64,000 bases of DNA from positions 5,479,501 through 5,543,500 of the forward strand of contig NZ_CP125098.1 of assembly GCF_030020805.1 (NCBI RefSeq). The letters are read 5' to 3'. The DNA comes from Paenibacillus sp. RC67. GTDB taxonomy: Bacteria; Bacillota; Bacilli; Paenibacillales; NBRC-103111. Shown here one piece after another: positions 37,454-44,860 of this stretch (position 1 is its first letter; each line of letters starts with the position of its first letter). A program made the translations under genes and the position numbers. The notes below the pieces were generated by a model. That model did no database searches. It saw nothing but the letters and a program-made list of their open reading frames with translations, and was not told the DNA's origin.

Positions 37454-38149
37454 ATGAGTTATTTTCATCAAATGGCATCCAATATGATGCCGAGCGGCCA
37501 GAACACCAGTGGAAGTCTTAGACCCACTTACACTCAAACGTCGACAGGCAATATGATGTCCAACCTTTTAGGCACACAAGTAAAAGTGAATCGCGGTGGT
37601 CCGGATTCCATGGCAGGTACCATGGTTTCAAGCCAAAATCAATTTATTGTAATAAGAACAACAGACGGTATGGTCTATGTGAATCGATCCCATATTAAAA
37701 GTATTACACAAATGAGTTCCGGCGGAAATAAAAGCGGCAGATCGCTCGGTACTACTAATGTCATCCAAGCCAACACAATCAATCAACTACTGCAAAGCTT
37801 GCGCCACAAATTCGTTCAGATCAACCGTGGAGGTCCTGAAAAAATTGAAGGTTTCATAGCTGAAGTCACTCAAGATTTCGTCCTCGTGGTCGTTAACAGA
37901 GAGCTAATCCGTGTTCCTATTTTCCATATTAAAACAATCAGCGTCTCTGCAAACAAAAGCAACGGCAATAAAAACAACAATAATAATAACAATAACAACA
38001 CTAATAACAATAAAAGCGGCAACAACAATAACAACAATAAAAGTGGCAATAAAAACAACAACAATAACAATAAAAGTGGCAATAAAAACAATAACAACAG
38101 CAATAAAAACTCCAGCGGCAAACAAAAATCCAACAACAATAGACGCTAA
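37454..38149 (+). CDS. cotB: CotB-like spore coat protein with Asn/Lys-rich tail
   Basis: A 231-residue protein. Two related beta-rich repeats are visible: LLGTQVKVNRGGPDSMAGTM near residue 36 with YVNRSHIKSI, and HKFVQINRGGPEKIEGFIAE near 118 with RVPIFHIKTI. This is the CotB domain organisation. The last about 60 residues are almost pure Asn with Lys-Ser-Gly blocks, where B. subtilis CotB has a Ser/Lys/Arg-rich tail phosphorylated by CotH. ATG 37454 is preceded by AGAGGGGAATG. It is divergent from the repeat gene and cotH. Assignment rests on repeat pattern and neighbourhood. Confidence 0.75.
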   Translation: MSYFHQMASNMMPSGQNTSGSLRPTYTQTSTGNMMSNLLGTQVKVNRGGPDSMAGTMVSSQNQFIVIRTTDGMVYVNRSHIKSITQMSSGGNKSGRSLGTTNVIQANTINQLLQSLRHKFVQINRGGPEKIEGFIAEVTQDFVLVVVNRELIRVPIFHIKTISVSANKSNGNKNNNNNNNNNTNNNKSGNNNNNNKSGNKNNNNNNKSGNKNNNNSNKNSSGKQKSNNNRR

Positions 38150-38211
38150 TAGGGTACTAGCCTATGATCCAAGTCTTAGAATTCACTTGCTTGATTCATC
38201 TGAAGCAAATT

Positions 38212-38243
38212 AAACCGTCTTTCTTATGACGGTTATTTTTCTA
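38212..38243 (+). terminator. Terminator of the cotB-like gene
   Basis: AACCGTC-TTTCTTAT-GACGGTT followed by ATTTTTC. A second hairpin (GGAGTGCTGG/CCGGCACTCC, 38337-38365) lies in the leader of the next gene. Confidence 0.8.
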
Positions 38244-38413
38244 AAATGGCATTCTTACCGGATAGTAAGGGTTACCGCATCCGCATTTAACGCCGTCTTT
38301 ATGAATAACAACCCAATCATAAAATCATCTTTCGGGAGTGCTGGTTGTTTTCTTTCCGGCACTCCGATTGGGTTAAGCCTGATCTCCCACTTTTTAAGAA
38401 TAGGAGGTGCTTT

Positions 38414-39085
38414 ATGACCATCTTGAACGCATTGCTCGATAAACAGGTAGAACTGTTCGTATCAGGAAAAAAAACACCAATCCGTGGAAAACTCATCAAT
38501 CTCGGCGGTGACATCTTGGTGCTCTACAATGGTCAACAGTTTCTGTATGTTCCACTTCTGCACTTACAGCAATTGACGCTGTGCGATGAAAGTAAGGAAG
38601 ACGCCTTTATAACCGTCCCGACCGATCTGCCGTTTGAAGATCAAAAGGATATTTCATTTCGCAAAATCTTGATGAATGCAAAGGGAGTTTTTACCGAAAT
38701 ATATACCAGTGGCAATCAATCGCTGCATGGATATGTGACAAGCATAATGAACGACTATTTTGTTTTCTACTCACCGGTATATCACATAGTATATATTCCT
38801 ATGCAACATATGAAATATATTATCCCTTATGACCCGAATGTAACCCCATACTCTCTAACGCAGGAAAAATTTCCGTTAAGTCCATCGACCATAACGTTGG
38901 CGAGAACATTTGATCAACAGTTAAAAAAATTAGAAGGTCAATTCGTTGTCCTCGATATTGGAGAGAACCCCAATAAAATTGGTCAACTCAAATCTTTGCA
39001 AAACAACTTGATCGAGCTGGTCGCAGCTGGAGGAGAGACCCTTTTCCTGCATATGGATCACATCAAAACAGTGCATTTACCGTAA
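38414..39085 (+). CDS. Second CotB-like spore coat protein without low-complexity tail
   Basis: A 223-residue protein made of three related segments of the CotB type: LLDKQVELFVSGKKTPIRGKL with YVPLLHLQQLTL; GVFTEIYTSGNQSLHGYV with YIPMQHMKYI; and EGQFVVLDIGENPNKIGQL with FLHMDHIKTVHL. Each ends in a hydrophobic strand with a His-hydrophobic-Lys/Gln pattern, like the IPIFHIKTI strand of the neighbour. ATG 38414 has GGAGGTG upstream. It lacks the Asn-rich tail, so it would not offer the same CotH phosphorylation region. Likely a structural coat component. Confidence 0.7.
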   Translation: MTILNALLDKQVELFVSGKKTPIRGKLINLGGDILVLYNGQQFLYVPLLHLQQLTLCDESKEDAFITVPTDLPFEDQKDISFRKILMNAKGVFTEIYTSGNQSLHGYVTSIMNDYFVFYSPVYHIVYIPMQHMKYIIPYDPNVTPYSLTQEKFPLSPSTITLARTFDQQLKKLEGQFVVLDIGENPNKIGQLKSLQNNLIELVAAGGETLFLHMDHIKTVHLP

Positions 39086-39090
39086 ACGAC

Positions 39091-39133
39091 AAAAAGTCCA
39101 TCGCTTCGCAAGATGCGTTGGACCTTTCTTTTT
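39091..39133. terminator. Bidirectional terminator between coat gene and coaX
   Basis: AAAAAGTCCA(t)CGC...GCG(t)TGGAC, followed by a CTTTCTTTTT run. A5 on the left side serves the converging coaX transcript. Confidence 0.75.
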
Positions 39134-39152
39134 GATATATATTGAAATATAG

Positions 39153-39929
39153 TTATGATCGATTAAGCTCCCATGTAATCTTTAACCCTTCCAGTACAAG
39201 ATCGGGATGCGTGTGCTGAATGGTTTTTGATTCCGGAGATATCAATTCCGATAATCCGCCCGATGCTACCACTGTAAACGGCAGACCCATTTCTTCGATG
39301 ATCCTGGTCACAATACCATCTACTTGCCCGGCTATTCCATTCACAATCCCGTAGGTCATGCTTGAAGCCGTATCGTGAGTGAGATGCCTTTGCGGGCTTG
39401 TTATATTAACGGTAGGTAATTGCGCGGTTCTCTCATACATCGCTTCAGCAGAGATGACACCTCCGGGCAGGATAGCACCGCCTATAAATTCGTTATGCTC
39501 GTTGACGACACTGATCGTTGTCGCTGTACCTAATCCGATAATAATCACAGGAGCTCCGTAAAGATGTATAGCTGCAATAGCGCTTGCGATTCGATCTGCT
39601 CCCACCTGCGCTGGATGATCTGTCATAATTTTCAACCCCGTTTTAATACCAGGGCCAAGTTCGAGCGGTGTAATTCCGAGTTTGTTGCGGCACACCTCCC
39701 TTAAAGCTGTCATAAGAGGCGGCACAACAGAGCTGATAATGATTCCGCTTATTTCCTCATAAGCAAAGCCGCTCTGTATGAACAGCTGATTCCAAATGAT
39801 CCACAATTCTTCCTCTGTCATTTCTCTTTGTGTCGTAATCCTCCAGAAATGATCCATCCGGTTGTCGCGGTAAACCGCTATTTTCGTATTCGTATTGCCC
39901 ACATCTATTACCAACAGCCCAGATTTCAT
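39153..39929 (-). CDS. coaX: Type III pantothenate kinase
   Basis: First step of coenzyme A synthesis, 258 residues, normal for CoaX. The acetate-kinase-like fold motifs are present: LVIDVGNTNTKIAVY at the N-terminus, GADRIASAIAA near residue 109 with the catalytic Asp, and IIIGLGTATTISVV near 130. The C-terminal VVASGGLSELI is also typical. ATG 39929 has GGGGGAT upstream. It is a single-gene unit between the coat cluster and marR. Confidence 0.95.
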   Translation of the reverse strand: MKSGLLVIDVGNTNTKIAVYRDNRMDHFWRITTQREMTEEELWIIWNQLFIQSGFAYEEISGIIISSVVPPLMTALREVCRNKLGITPLELGPGIKTGLKIMTDHPAQVGADRIASAIAAIHLYGAPVIIIGLGTATTISVVNEHNEFIGGAILPGGVISAEAMYERTAQLPTVNITSPQRHLTHDTASSMTYGIVNGIAGQVDGIVTRIIEEMGLPFTVVASGGLSELISPESKTIQHTHPDLVLEGLKITWELNRS

Positions 39930-40108
39930 AACTTATCCCCCAACAAAATTTCTATCCGTGTTCTTTATTGTTATTATATACAATCCTAACAAGAGAGCCA
40001 ATCGACTCATTTAGAAACCAATTCCTTTAAATCGACAACTTACATATTAATTTCTGTCGTAATGTAGTAAAATAATACTAGATGTCAATAAGATAGGAGA
40101 CAGGTTAG

Positions 40109-40564
40109 ATGAGCAAAGAACAAGACACTACCGTATTGTTGAGTAAGCTTCTTTGTGTGAGCCGTCAATTAAAGCGCTCTCTACAAGCCATGAATACAGA
40201 TCCCAACCTAAACAATTCAACGTTATCCGTTATTTTTCAACTTGAGCACCACTCGATGAAAATGAACGATATTGCTGACTACTTGTGCATCACATTAGGT
40301 GCAGCAACCAGTCTTGTCGACAAGCTTGAACGCCAGGATATTGTAGAACGAATTCGTTCCGTCGAGGACCGACGCATTATTTACGTCCAGCTTACGGAGA
40401 TAGGTAAGGAGAAAGTGCAGTCATTGCGTAATCATATATTGAACGAAGCCAAAGTCATCTTTAGTAAAGCTTCTGATGCGGACTTACAGAATTATATTCT
40501 TTTGGCAGAAAGCTTGGAATCCTTGTTAGTTTCTTACAACGAAAGCACTAGCAAGCAATCTTAA
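40109..40564 (+). CDS. MarR-family transcriptional regulator
   Basis: Winged-helix regulator of 151 residues. The recognition region is MNDIADYLCITLGAATSLVDKLERQDIVERIRS near residues 51-83, split here as helix MNDIADYL, helix AATSLVDKL and the wing RSVEDRRIIYVQLT. ATG 40109 follows AGGAGAC. It stands alone; the next gene converges. No redox cysteine or efflux partner gives a clue to its ligand, so the target is unknown. Confidence 0.9.
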   Translation: MSKEQDTTVLLSKLLCVSRQLKRSLQAMNTDPNLNNSTLSVIFQLEHHSMKMNDIADYLCITLGAATSLVDKLERQDIVERIRSVEDRRIIYVQLTEIGKEKVQSLRNHILNEAKVIFSKASDADLQNYILLAESLESLLVSYNESTSKQS

Positions 40565-40647
40565 AATCGCAAAAGACCAAATGAGGAGCCGAGAGCTAAC
40601 CCTTGTTGAAAACGCTGTCAGATCCTTCTATTTCCCCATACAATGCT

Positions 40648-40690
40648 AAAAACCGCTTCTACATCCGGCTTTACGGAGTGAAGCGGTTTA
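40648..40690. terminator. Bidirectional terminator between marR and the amidohydrolase
   Basis: AAACCGCTTC...GAAGCGGTTT with an imperfect inner stem (TCCGG/CGGA). A-tract on the left, TTATTGTT on the right. The 40565-40647 gap holds nothing else apart from a cre-like sequence discussed as rejected. Confidence 0.75.
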
Positions 40691-40710
40691 TTGTTGTATC
40701 AAGATCCAAC

Positions 40711-41541
40711 TTACAACCGATAAAATCGGGAGGCATTAAGGCCAAATACATCCTTTAGGTCCGATACGTTTAATGATTCTGGAAGTGTAAGCTCCAAAAG
40801 CTTGTAGACCTCATCGTATTCAGCCGCAAGCAAGCAGACGGGCCAATCGCTTCCGTACATAACGCGCTGAGGACCGAATTGAGAAACCACATGATGAACA
40901 TAAGGAATGAAGTGCTCTTTCTGCCAATTCAGGTGGTCGGCTTCCGTTACCATCCCGGATAGCTTGCAATAAATATTAGGATTGTCCGCGGCAATCTGTG
41001 CCATATGTGTTTTCCATGGCTCCAACTGCTGCTCAGAAATGATAGGCTTTGCGATATGATCGATAACCCCGCGTAAATTAGGCAGCAGCTTTAACAGCTT
41101 TGCCGTTTCCTCCAGCTGGTGTGTTTTGATCAGTAGATCAATGGGAAACTGCTCCTGTTCGAAAAAGCGCAGCGCTTCCAAAACCGCAGGTCGGAATGCA
41201 TATTCCATATCGATATCCTGCAGCATGATGCGAATCCCTTTGAAATACGGATTTTGCTTCAGTCTCGCATAATGCTCTTTGAAGCTCTCGTCCTCCAGAT
41301 CTAGCCAGCCAACGACGCCTGCAATCGTATCGTTATTCTCTGCCAAGCTGAGCATGAACTCCGTCTCTGCTAAAGTAGGTGCCGCCTGTACAACCACCGT
41401 CTTGTTTATCCCATTCGCTTTCAAATGAGCATTCAATTGCTCAGGCAAATAGTCCTTATACAACACGGTCGACTCCGGTGTTAGCCAGCCATAGTCCCCA
41501 CGGTCCAGCTTCCAGTAATGCTGGTGCGCATCGATTCTCAA
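40711..41541 (-). CDS. Amidohydrolase 2 family lactonase (L-rhamnono/L-fucono-lactonase type)
   Basis: TIM-barrel metal-dependent hydrolase of 276 residues. The N-terminal metal motif is DAHQHYWKLDRGDYGWL. Further conserved parts are FKGIRIMLQD near residue 97, GVIDHIAKP near 156, and the catalytic-type Asp in MYGSDWPVC near 230. This pattern is typical of L-fuconolactonases and L-rhamnono-1,4-lactonases. The start is TTG 41541, with GAGGAGG eight bases upstream. In this window, beside RG-I genes, a role in non-phosphorylated rhamnose catabolism is plausible, but the dehydrogenase and dehydratase partners are not present here. Confidence 0.82.
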   Translation of the reverse strand: MRIDAHQHYWKLDRGDYGWLTPESTVLYKDYLPEQLNAHLKANGINKTVVVQAAPTLAETEFMLSLAENNDTIAGVVGWLDLEDESFKEHYARLKQNPYFKGIRIMLQDIDMEYAFRPAVLEALRFFEQEQFPIDLLIKTHQLEETAKLLKLLPNLRGVIDHIAKPIISEQQLEPWKTHMAQIAADNPNIYCKLSGMVTEADHLNWQKEHFIPYVHHVVSQFGPQRVMYGSDWPVCLLAAEYDEVYKLLELTLPESLNVSDLKDVFGLNASRFYRL

Positions 41542-41667
41542 CTTCTTTTCCTCCTCTTTCCTGCTTATGGTTCCGAATGATTAGCCTTACTTGTCTGATG
41601 ATAATACATGTTATGGCATTAGACAACACCGAGCTGAAGCAGCAAACCCATTTTTTACAATAACCGA

Positions 41668-41696
41668 TTGACAGGTAAAATCGACCGTGTTATAGT
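41668..41696 (+). promoter_or_regulatory. Sigma-A promoter of the T-box/aminotransferase transcript
   Basis: TTGACA (41668-41673), 17-nt spacer, TATAGT (41691-41696). The region between this and the amidohydrolase start shows nothing else. Confidence 0.82.
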
Positions 41697-41702
41697 TTTC
41701 AT

Positions 41703-41947
41703 TAATTTAGTGAACCAAAGACAGTGATGGGGAAAGTAAATAAGGCAGACCTCAAAGAGACCCGGGGATGGTGAGAGCCTGGGAGTGAAGCCTGATTGAA
41801 AGCCGCCCCGGAGTCGCCCTCTGAACTTTATAGTAGGAGAAGGCCGGTCTTCCGCCGTTACCGGAAAGAGTGGACATATTATTGTCAATTAGGGTGGTAC
41901 CGCGTGAGCTAAGCTCTCGTCCCTTTCCGGGGATGGGGGCTTTTTTT
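41703..41947 (+). promoter_or_regulatory. Complete T-box riboswitch upstream of the aminotransferase
   Basis: The leader has Stem I features (AAAGTAAATAAG, then GGTGAGAGCC), the T-box AGGGTGGTACCGCG at 41891-41904, and a terminator with AGCTCTCGTCCC/GGGGATGGGGGCT and T7 (41911-41947). It should sense an uncharged tRNA and control the downstream aminotransferase. The specifier is not assigned with confidence. Confidence 0.9.
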
Positions 41948-42047
41948 GTTGTCCATGAACAGAAGCCTGCCCGGAAACACCTTTATCCGTTTCTCGTTAT
42001 ATGGCTTGGATCCAGCCGTCTAACTTGCAAGGGGTTGGCTTTATGAT

Positions 42048-42112
42048 GTCAATTAGGGTGGTATCGCGTGAGCTCAAGCTCTCGTCCCTTTCCAGGGGCG
42101 GGGGCTTTTTAT
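42048..42112 (+). repeat. Second, partial T-box module (duplicated antiterminator/terminator)
   Basis: GTCAATTAGGGTGGTATCGCG and the following CTCTCGTCCC...GGGGCGGGGGCT terminator repeat the block at 41884-41945 with few changes (TACC to TATC, one inserted C, a changed terminator loop). The 100 nt between the copies shows no Stem I motifs. Confidence 0.85.
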
Positions 42113-42135
42113 TTTGAAGAAAGCTGGTGAACGTT

Positions 42136-43308
42136 ATGAATATGAATTGGTCCAATCGCATTTCTCCTACGGTTAGGGATCTTCCTCCTTCAGGCATTCG
42201 TCGTTTTTTTGACTTGGTTGCTGAGATGAAAGGTGTCATTTCGCTTGGTGTCGGCGAGCCTGATTTCGTGACACCATGGAATATTCGAGAAAACGGTATC
42301 GACTCCCTGCGTAAAGGTTATACCATGTACACATCCAATGCAGGATTGCTTGAATTGAGAGAAGAAATTGCTCTCCACTTGCACGGAAACCATGGAGTGA
42401 AGTATGAGCCGCGCAATGAGGTTCTCGTTACCGTCGGCGTTAGTGAGGCAGTGGATTTGGCTTTAAGAGCCATTCTGCATCCTGGGGACGAAGTACTGAT
42501 CGCTGAGCCCTGCTACGTATCGTATTCTCCCTGCACGATTATGGCTGGTGGCGTTCCGGTGCCTCTTAGCACAAGTGCAGACAATGAATTTAGAATTACC
42601 GCCGAGCAGGTTGAAGCTGCGATAACCTCTCGAACCAAGGCTCTGCTAATCAACTATCCGAATAACCCCACCGGAGCTACAATGCCAAGGGAAGAGCTAG
42701 AAAAAATTGCAAAAGTGGTGGAAAAATACGATTTAATCGTCATATCCGATGAGGTGTACGAAAAGCTGACCTACGTCGGCCAACATACCTGCTTCGCCGA
42801 GCTGCCTGGCATGAGAGACCGTACGATCCTTCTCAACGGATTTTCCAAAGCTTACGCAATGACAGGCTGGAGACTCGGTTATGCCTGCGGCCATTCCGAA
42901 GTCATTGCAGCTATGACCAAGATTCATCAATACACCATGATTTGCGCACCCATCACAACTCAAAGGGCAGCTATCGAAGCGCTTCGCAACGGCTCTCATG
43001 AGGTGAACGAAATGGTCGCTTCCTACGATCAACGCAGACGACTTATACTAAAAGGCTTTGAAGAGATCGGTCTTCCCTGCTTCGAGCCCAAGGGTGCATT
43101 TTATGCCTTCCCTTCGATACAGCATACAGGCCTGACTTCTGAGCAATTCGCCGATCAACTGCTGGAGGATAAGAAGGTAGCTGTCGTCCCTGGCAATGTG
43201 CTGGGCTCATGCGGTGAGGGACATATTCGCTGCTCCTACGCTTCCTCGATCCAAAATATTACTGAGGCAATCGAACGAATGGGAAGCTTTGTACAGCGCT
43301 TTAAGTAA
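42136..43308 (+). CDS. Class I/II PLP-dependent aminotransferase (PatA-like)
   Basis: Fold-type I aminotransferase of 390 residues. Substrate-domain start ISLGVGEPDF near residue 34, then NNPTG motif in INYPNNPTGATMP near 176, ISDEVYEKLTYVG near 205, the PLP lysine in LNGFSKAYAMTGWRLGY near 236, and the C-terminal Arg in HIRCSYASS near 368. It resembles B. subtilis PatA-type enzymes acting on aromatic amino acids or diaminopimelate precursors. T-box control ties it to synthesis of one amino acid, but which one cannot be told without the specifier. ATG 42136 is preferred; GTG 42127 is upstream in frame. Confidence 0.88.
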   Translation: MNMNWSNRISPTVRDLPPSGIRRFFDLVAEMKGVISLGVGEPDFVTPWNIRENGIDSLRKGYTMYTSNAGLLELREEIALHLHGNHGVKYEPRNEVLVTVGVSEAVDLALRAILHPGDEVLIAEPCYVSYSPCTIMAGGVPVPLSTSADNEFRITAEQVEAAITSRTKALLINYPNNPTGATMPREELEKIAKVVEKYDLIVISDEVYEKLTYVGQHTCFAELPGMRDRTILLNGFSKAYAMTGWRLGYACGHSEVIAAMTKIHQYTMICAPITTQRAAIEALRNGSHEVNEMVASYDQRRRLILKGFEEIGLPCFEPKGAFYAFPSIQHTGLTSEQFADQLLEDKKVAVVPGNVLGSCGEGHIRCSYASSIQNITEAIERMGSFVQRFK

Positions 43309-43324
43309 GGAGTACCCTAATATA

Positions 43325-43389
43325 AAAACAATCACCCCTCAGGTATCGTGGCCTGCTTGGAGGCTGTGATACCTTAAGGAGCGATTGCT
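43325..43389. terminator. Long bidirectional terminator between aminotransferase and SBP4
   Basis: AATCACCCCTCAGGTATC...GATACCTTAAGGAGCGATT, an imperfect stem of about 18 bp. T5 follows on the minus strand, so it best serves SBP4. Confidence 0.75.
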
Positions 43390-43414
43390 TCACTCGCTAA
43401 TGGTGCTAACTATC

Positions 43415-44743
43415 TTATTTTTTATTCAAGCTATCCAGCAGCTTGTTAGATTCTTCCTCTGCTGTACGCATGAAGGTATTGATATCCATGTCACCTGCGG
43501 ATAGCTTGTTCAGGTTTTTCGTGTAAGTTCCAAGGATGGCGACTTGGCTCTCCTGGATGGTTTTATCGGCAATGGCCGGGAATTTGTTATAGAAGAACGC
43601 ACCATAGTTTTTCCCTTTGAATGCACTTTCTTGCCCCAGCGCCTTTTGAATGGATTCATTTTTCAACGTCGTCATAATGCCTTTCTTAGAATATTCCATT
43701 TGATATTCGTCCGAAGTCAAGAATTTAATAACTTCCATAGCCGCATCTTTATCTTTAGCCGTCTTCGTTATGGCAAAATAGCCTGGATAGGATTGCGGTC
43801 CTACACCTGGAGCATCCGGCATAGTAGGCTCAGATACGACATCCCAGTTAAATTTGGACAATTCGTCCTTCATCACTTGAGGAAGTATCGGCGAGGAAAT
43901 GAACATAGCCAGGGACTGGTCTTTGGCAAATTGGTTCAAATCGAGAATTTTGCCTTTATTGTTGGCCATCGCTTTTTGATAAACCGGATTCTGCGTCGGC
44001 TGAAGCAGCTGCAAATCCAATATTTGCTTCCATTTTTCGTTCGAAATGTTCGATCTCAGATCTTTGTTAAGCAGCGGCAATGAATACTGGTTGACCAAGA
44101 AAAGATGATTAACGGAAGGCGAGAATCCTGTGTAGGTCACTCCGTCCTTCTCTACGTTCAGTTTTTTGGCGATTTCATTCAGCTCGACCCAAGTCATGCC
44201 GTCCTTTGGATAAGGAACGTTCAGCTTATCGAAAATGTCTTTGTTATAGAATAACGCCATACGTTCATTGTACACAGGGAGTCCATATATCGCTCCATTC
44301 CCCAGCTGCTTCATAGCATCGATCAAGGAAGGCTCGAAGCGGCTTACATCTACTTGATGCTTTTTCATTAGCTCCGTCATGTCATAGCTCAGCTCAAATA
44401 CCATATTGCTCCCTGGAAAGGAACCGATAGAATCCCACTGAATATCGATTCTTTGACCGGCATTGATCAAATCCTGCAGATCGCTACCCGTCGCTCTTTG
44501 TATGTATTTGATCGTGTAGTTCGGAAATTTCTTGCGAATTGCCTCACCGTAGCGGTCATTAAAGCTGGCTTCGGAGTCACGGCTCATCGAATAGAACACC
44601 AACTCTACTGGATCCTTGTTTTCCTTTACCGTAGAATCCTTGGTTTCCGGTGCACTAGCACCGTTACTTCCTCCGCCACAAGCGGTTGCAACCATGCTTA
44701 CAGCGGCCAGCGCAGCCAATGTACCTACCATTTTCTTTTTCAT
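43415..44743 (-). CDS. Family 1 extracellular solute-binding lipoprotein (SBP4)
   Basis: Binding lipoprotein of 442 residues, lipobox ATAC (Cys22). It matches SBP1 of locus A closely along its length: KKFPNYTIKYIQ near residue 75, DIQWDSIGSF near 103, YDMTELMKKHQVD near 120 and FKGKNYGAFFYNKFPA near 375. ATG 44743 has AAGGGGG upstream. It lies downstream of the PL26 gene, separated from it by a terminator, so it may have its own promoter. No permease is next to it. Ligand may be a rhamnogalacturonan-derived oligosaccharide. Confidence 0.9.
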   Translation of the reverse strand: MKKKMVGTLAALAAVSMVATACGGGSNGASAPETKDSTVKENKDPVELVFYSMSRDSEASFNDRYGEAIRKKFPNYTIKYIQRATGSDLQDLINAGQRIDIQWDSIGSFPGSNMVFELSYDMTELMKKHQVDVSRFEPSLIDAMKQLGNGAIYGLPVYNERMALFYNKDIFDKLNVPYPKDGMTWVELNEIAKKLNVEKDGVTYTGFSPSVNHLFLVNQYSLPLLNKDLRSNISNEKWKQILDLQLLQPTQNPVYQKAMANNKGKILDLNQFAKDQSLAMFISSPILPQVMKDELSKFNWDVVSEPTMPDAPGVGPQSYPGYFAITKTAKDKDAAMEVIKFLTSDEYQMEYSKKGIMTTLKNESIQKALGQESAFKGKNYGAFFYNKFPAIADKTIQESQVAILGTYTKNLNKLSAGDMDINTFMRTAEEESNKLLDSLNKK

Positions 44744-44805
44744 ATTGATATACCCCCTTCGTATTTATCCCAAATAGTGAAAAATATTACATCTAAGATT
44801 CACAC

Positions 44806-44836
44806 AAAAGCCCGCTCAAATAAGTCGAACGAGCCT
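44806..44836 (-). terminator. Terminator after the PL26 lyase gene
   Basis: Minus strand AAGGCTCGTTC, loop, GAGCGGGCTTTT, with one bulge and G-T pairs. Moderate strength; readthrough to SBP4 is possible. Confidence 0.55.
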
Positions 44837-44860
44837 TGTGCTTTATCTGTGGTGTATTCG

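Noticed and set aside
40606-40620. TTGAAAACGCTGTCA matches the catabolite response element consensus.
   Set aside because: It lies between two converging genes with no promoter nearby, so a CcpA role is unlikely.
41948-42047. A second complete T-box Stem I between the two T-box copies.
   Set aside because: Only a small GGCT...AGCC hairpin is visible; the AGTA and GGTGAGAGC-type motifs seen in the first leader are absent.
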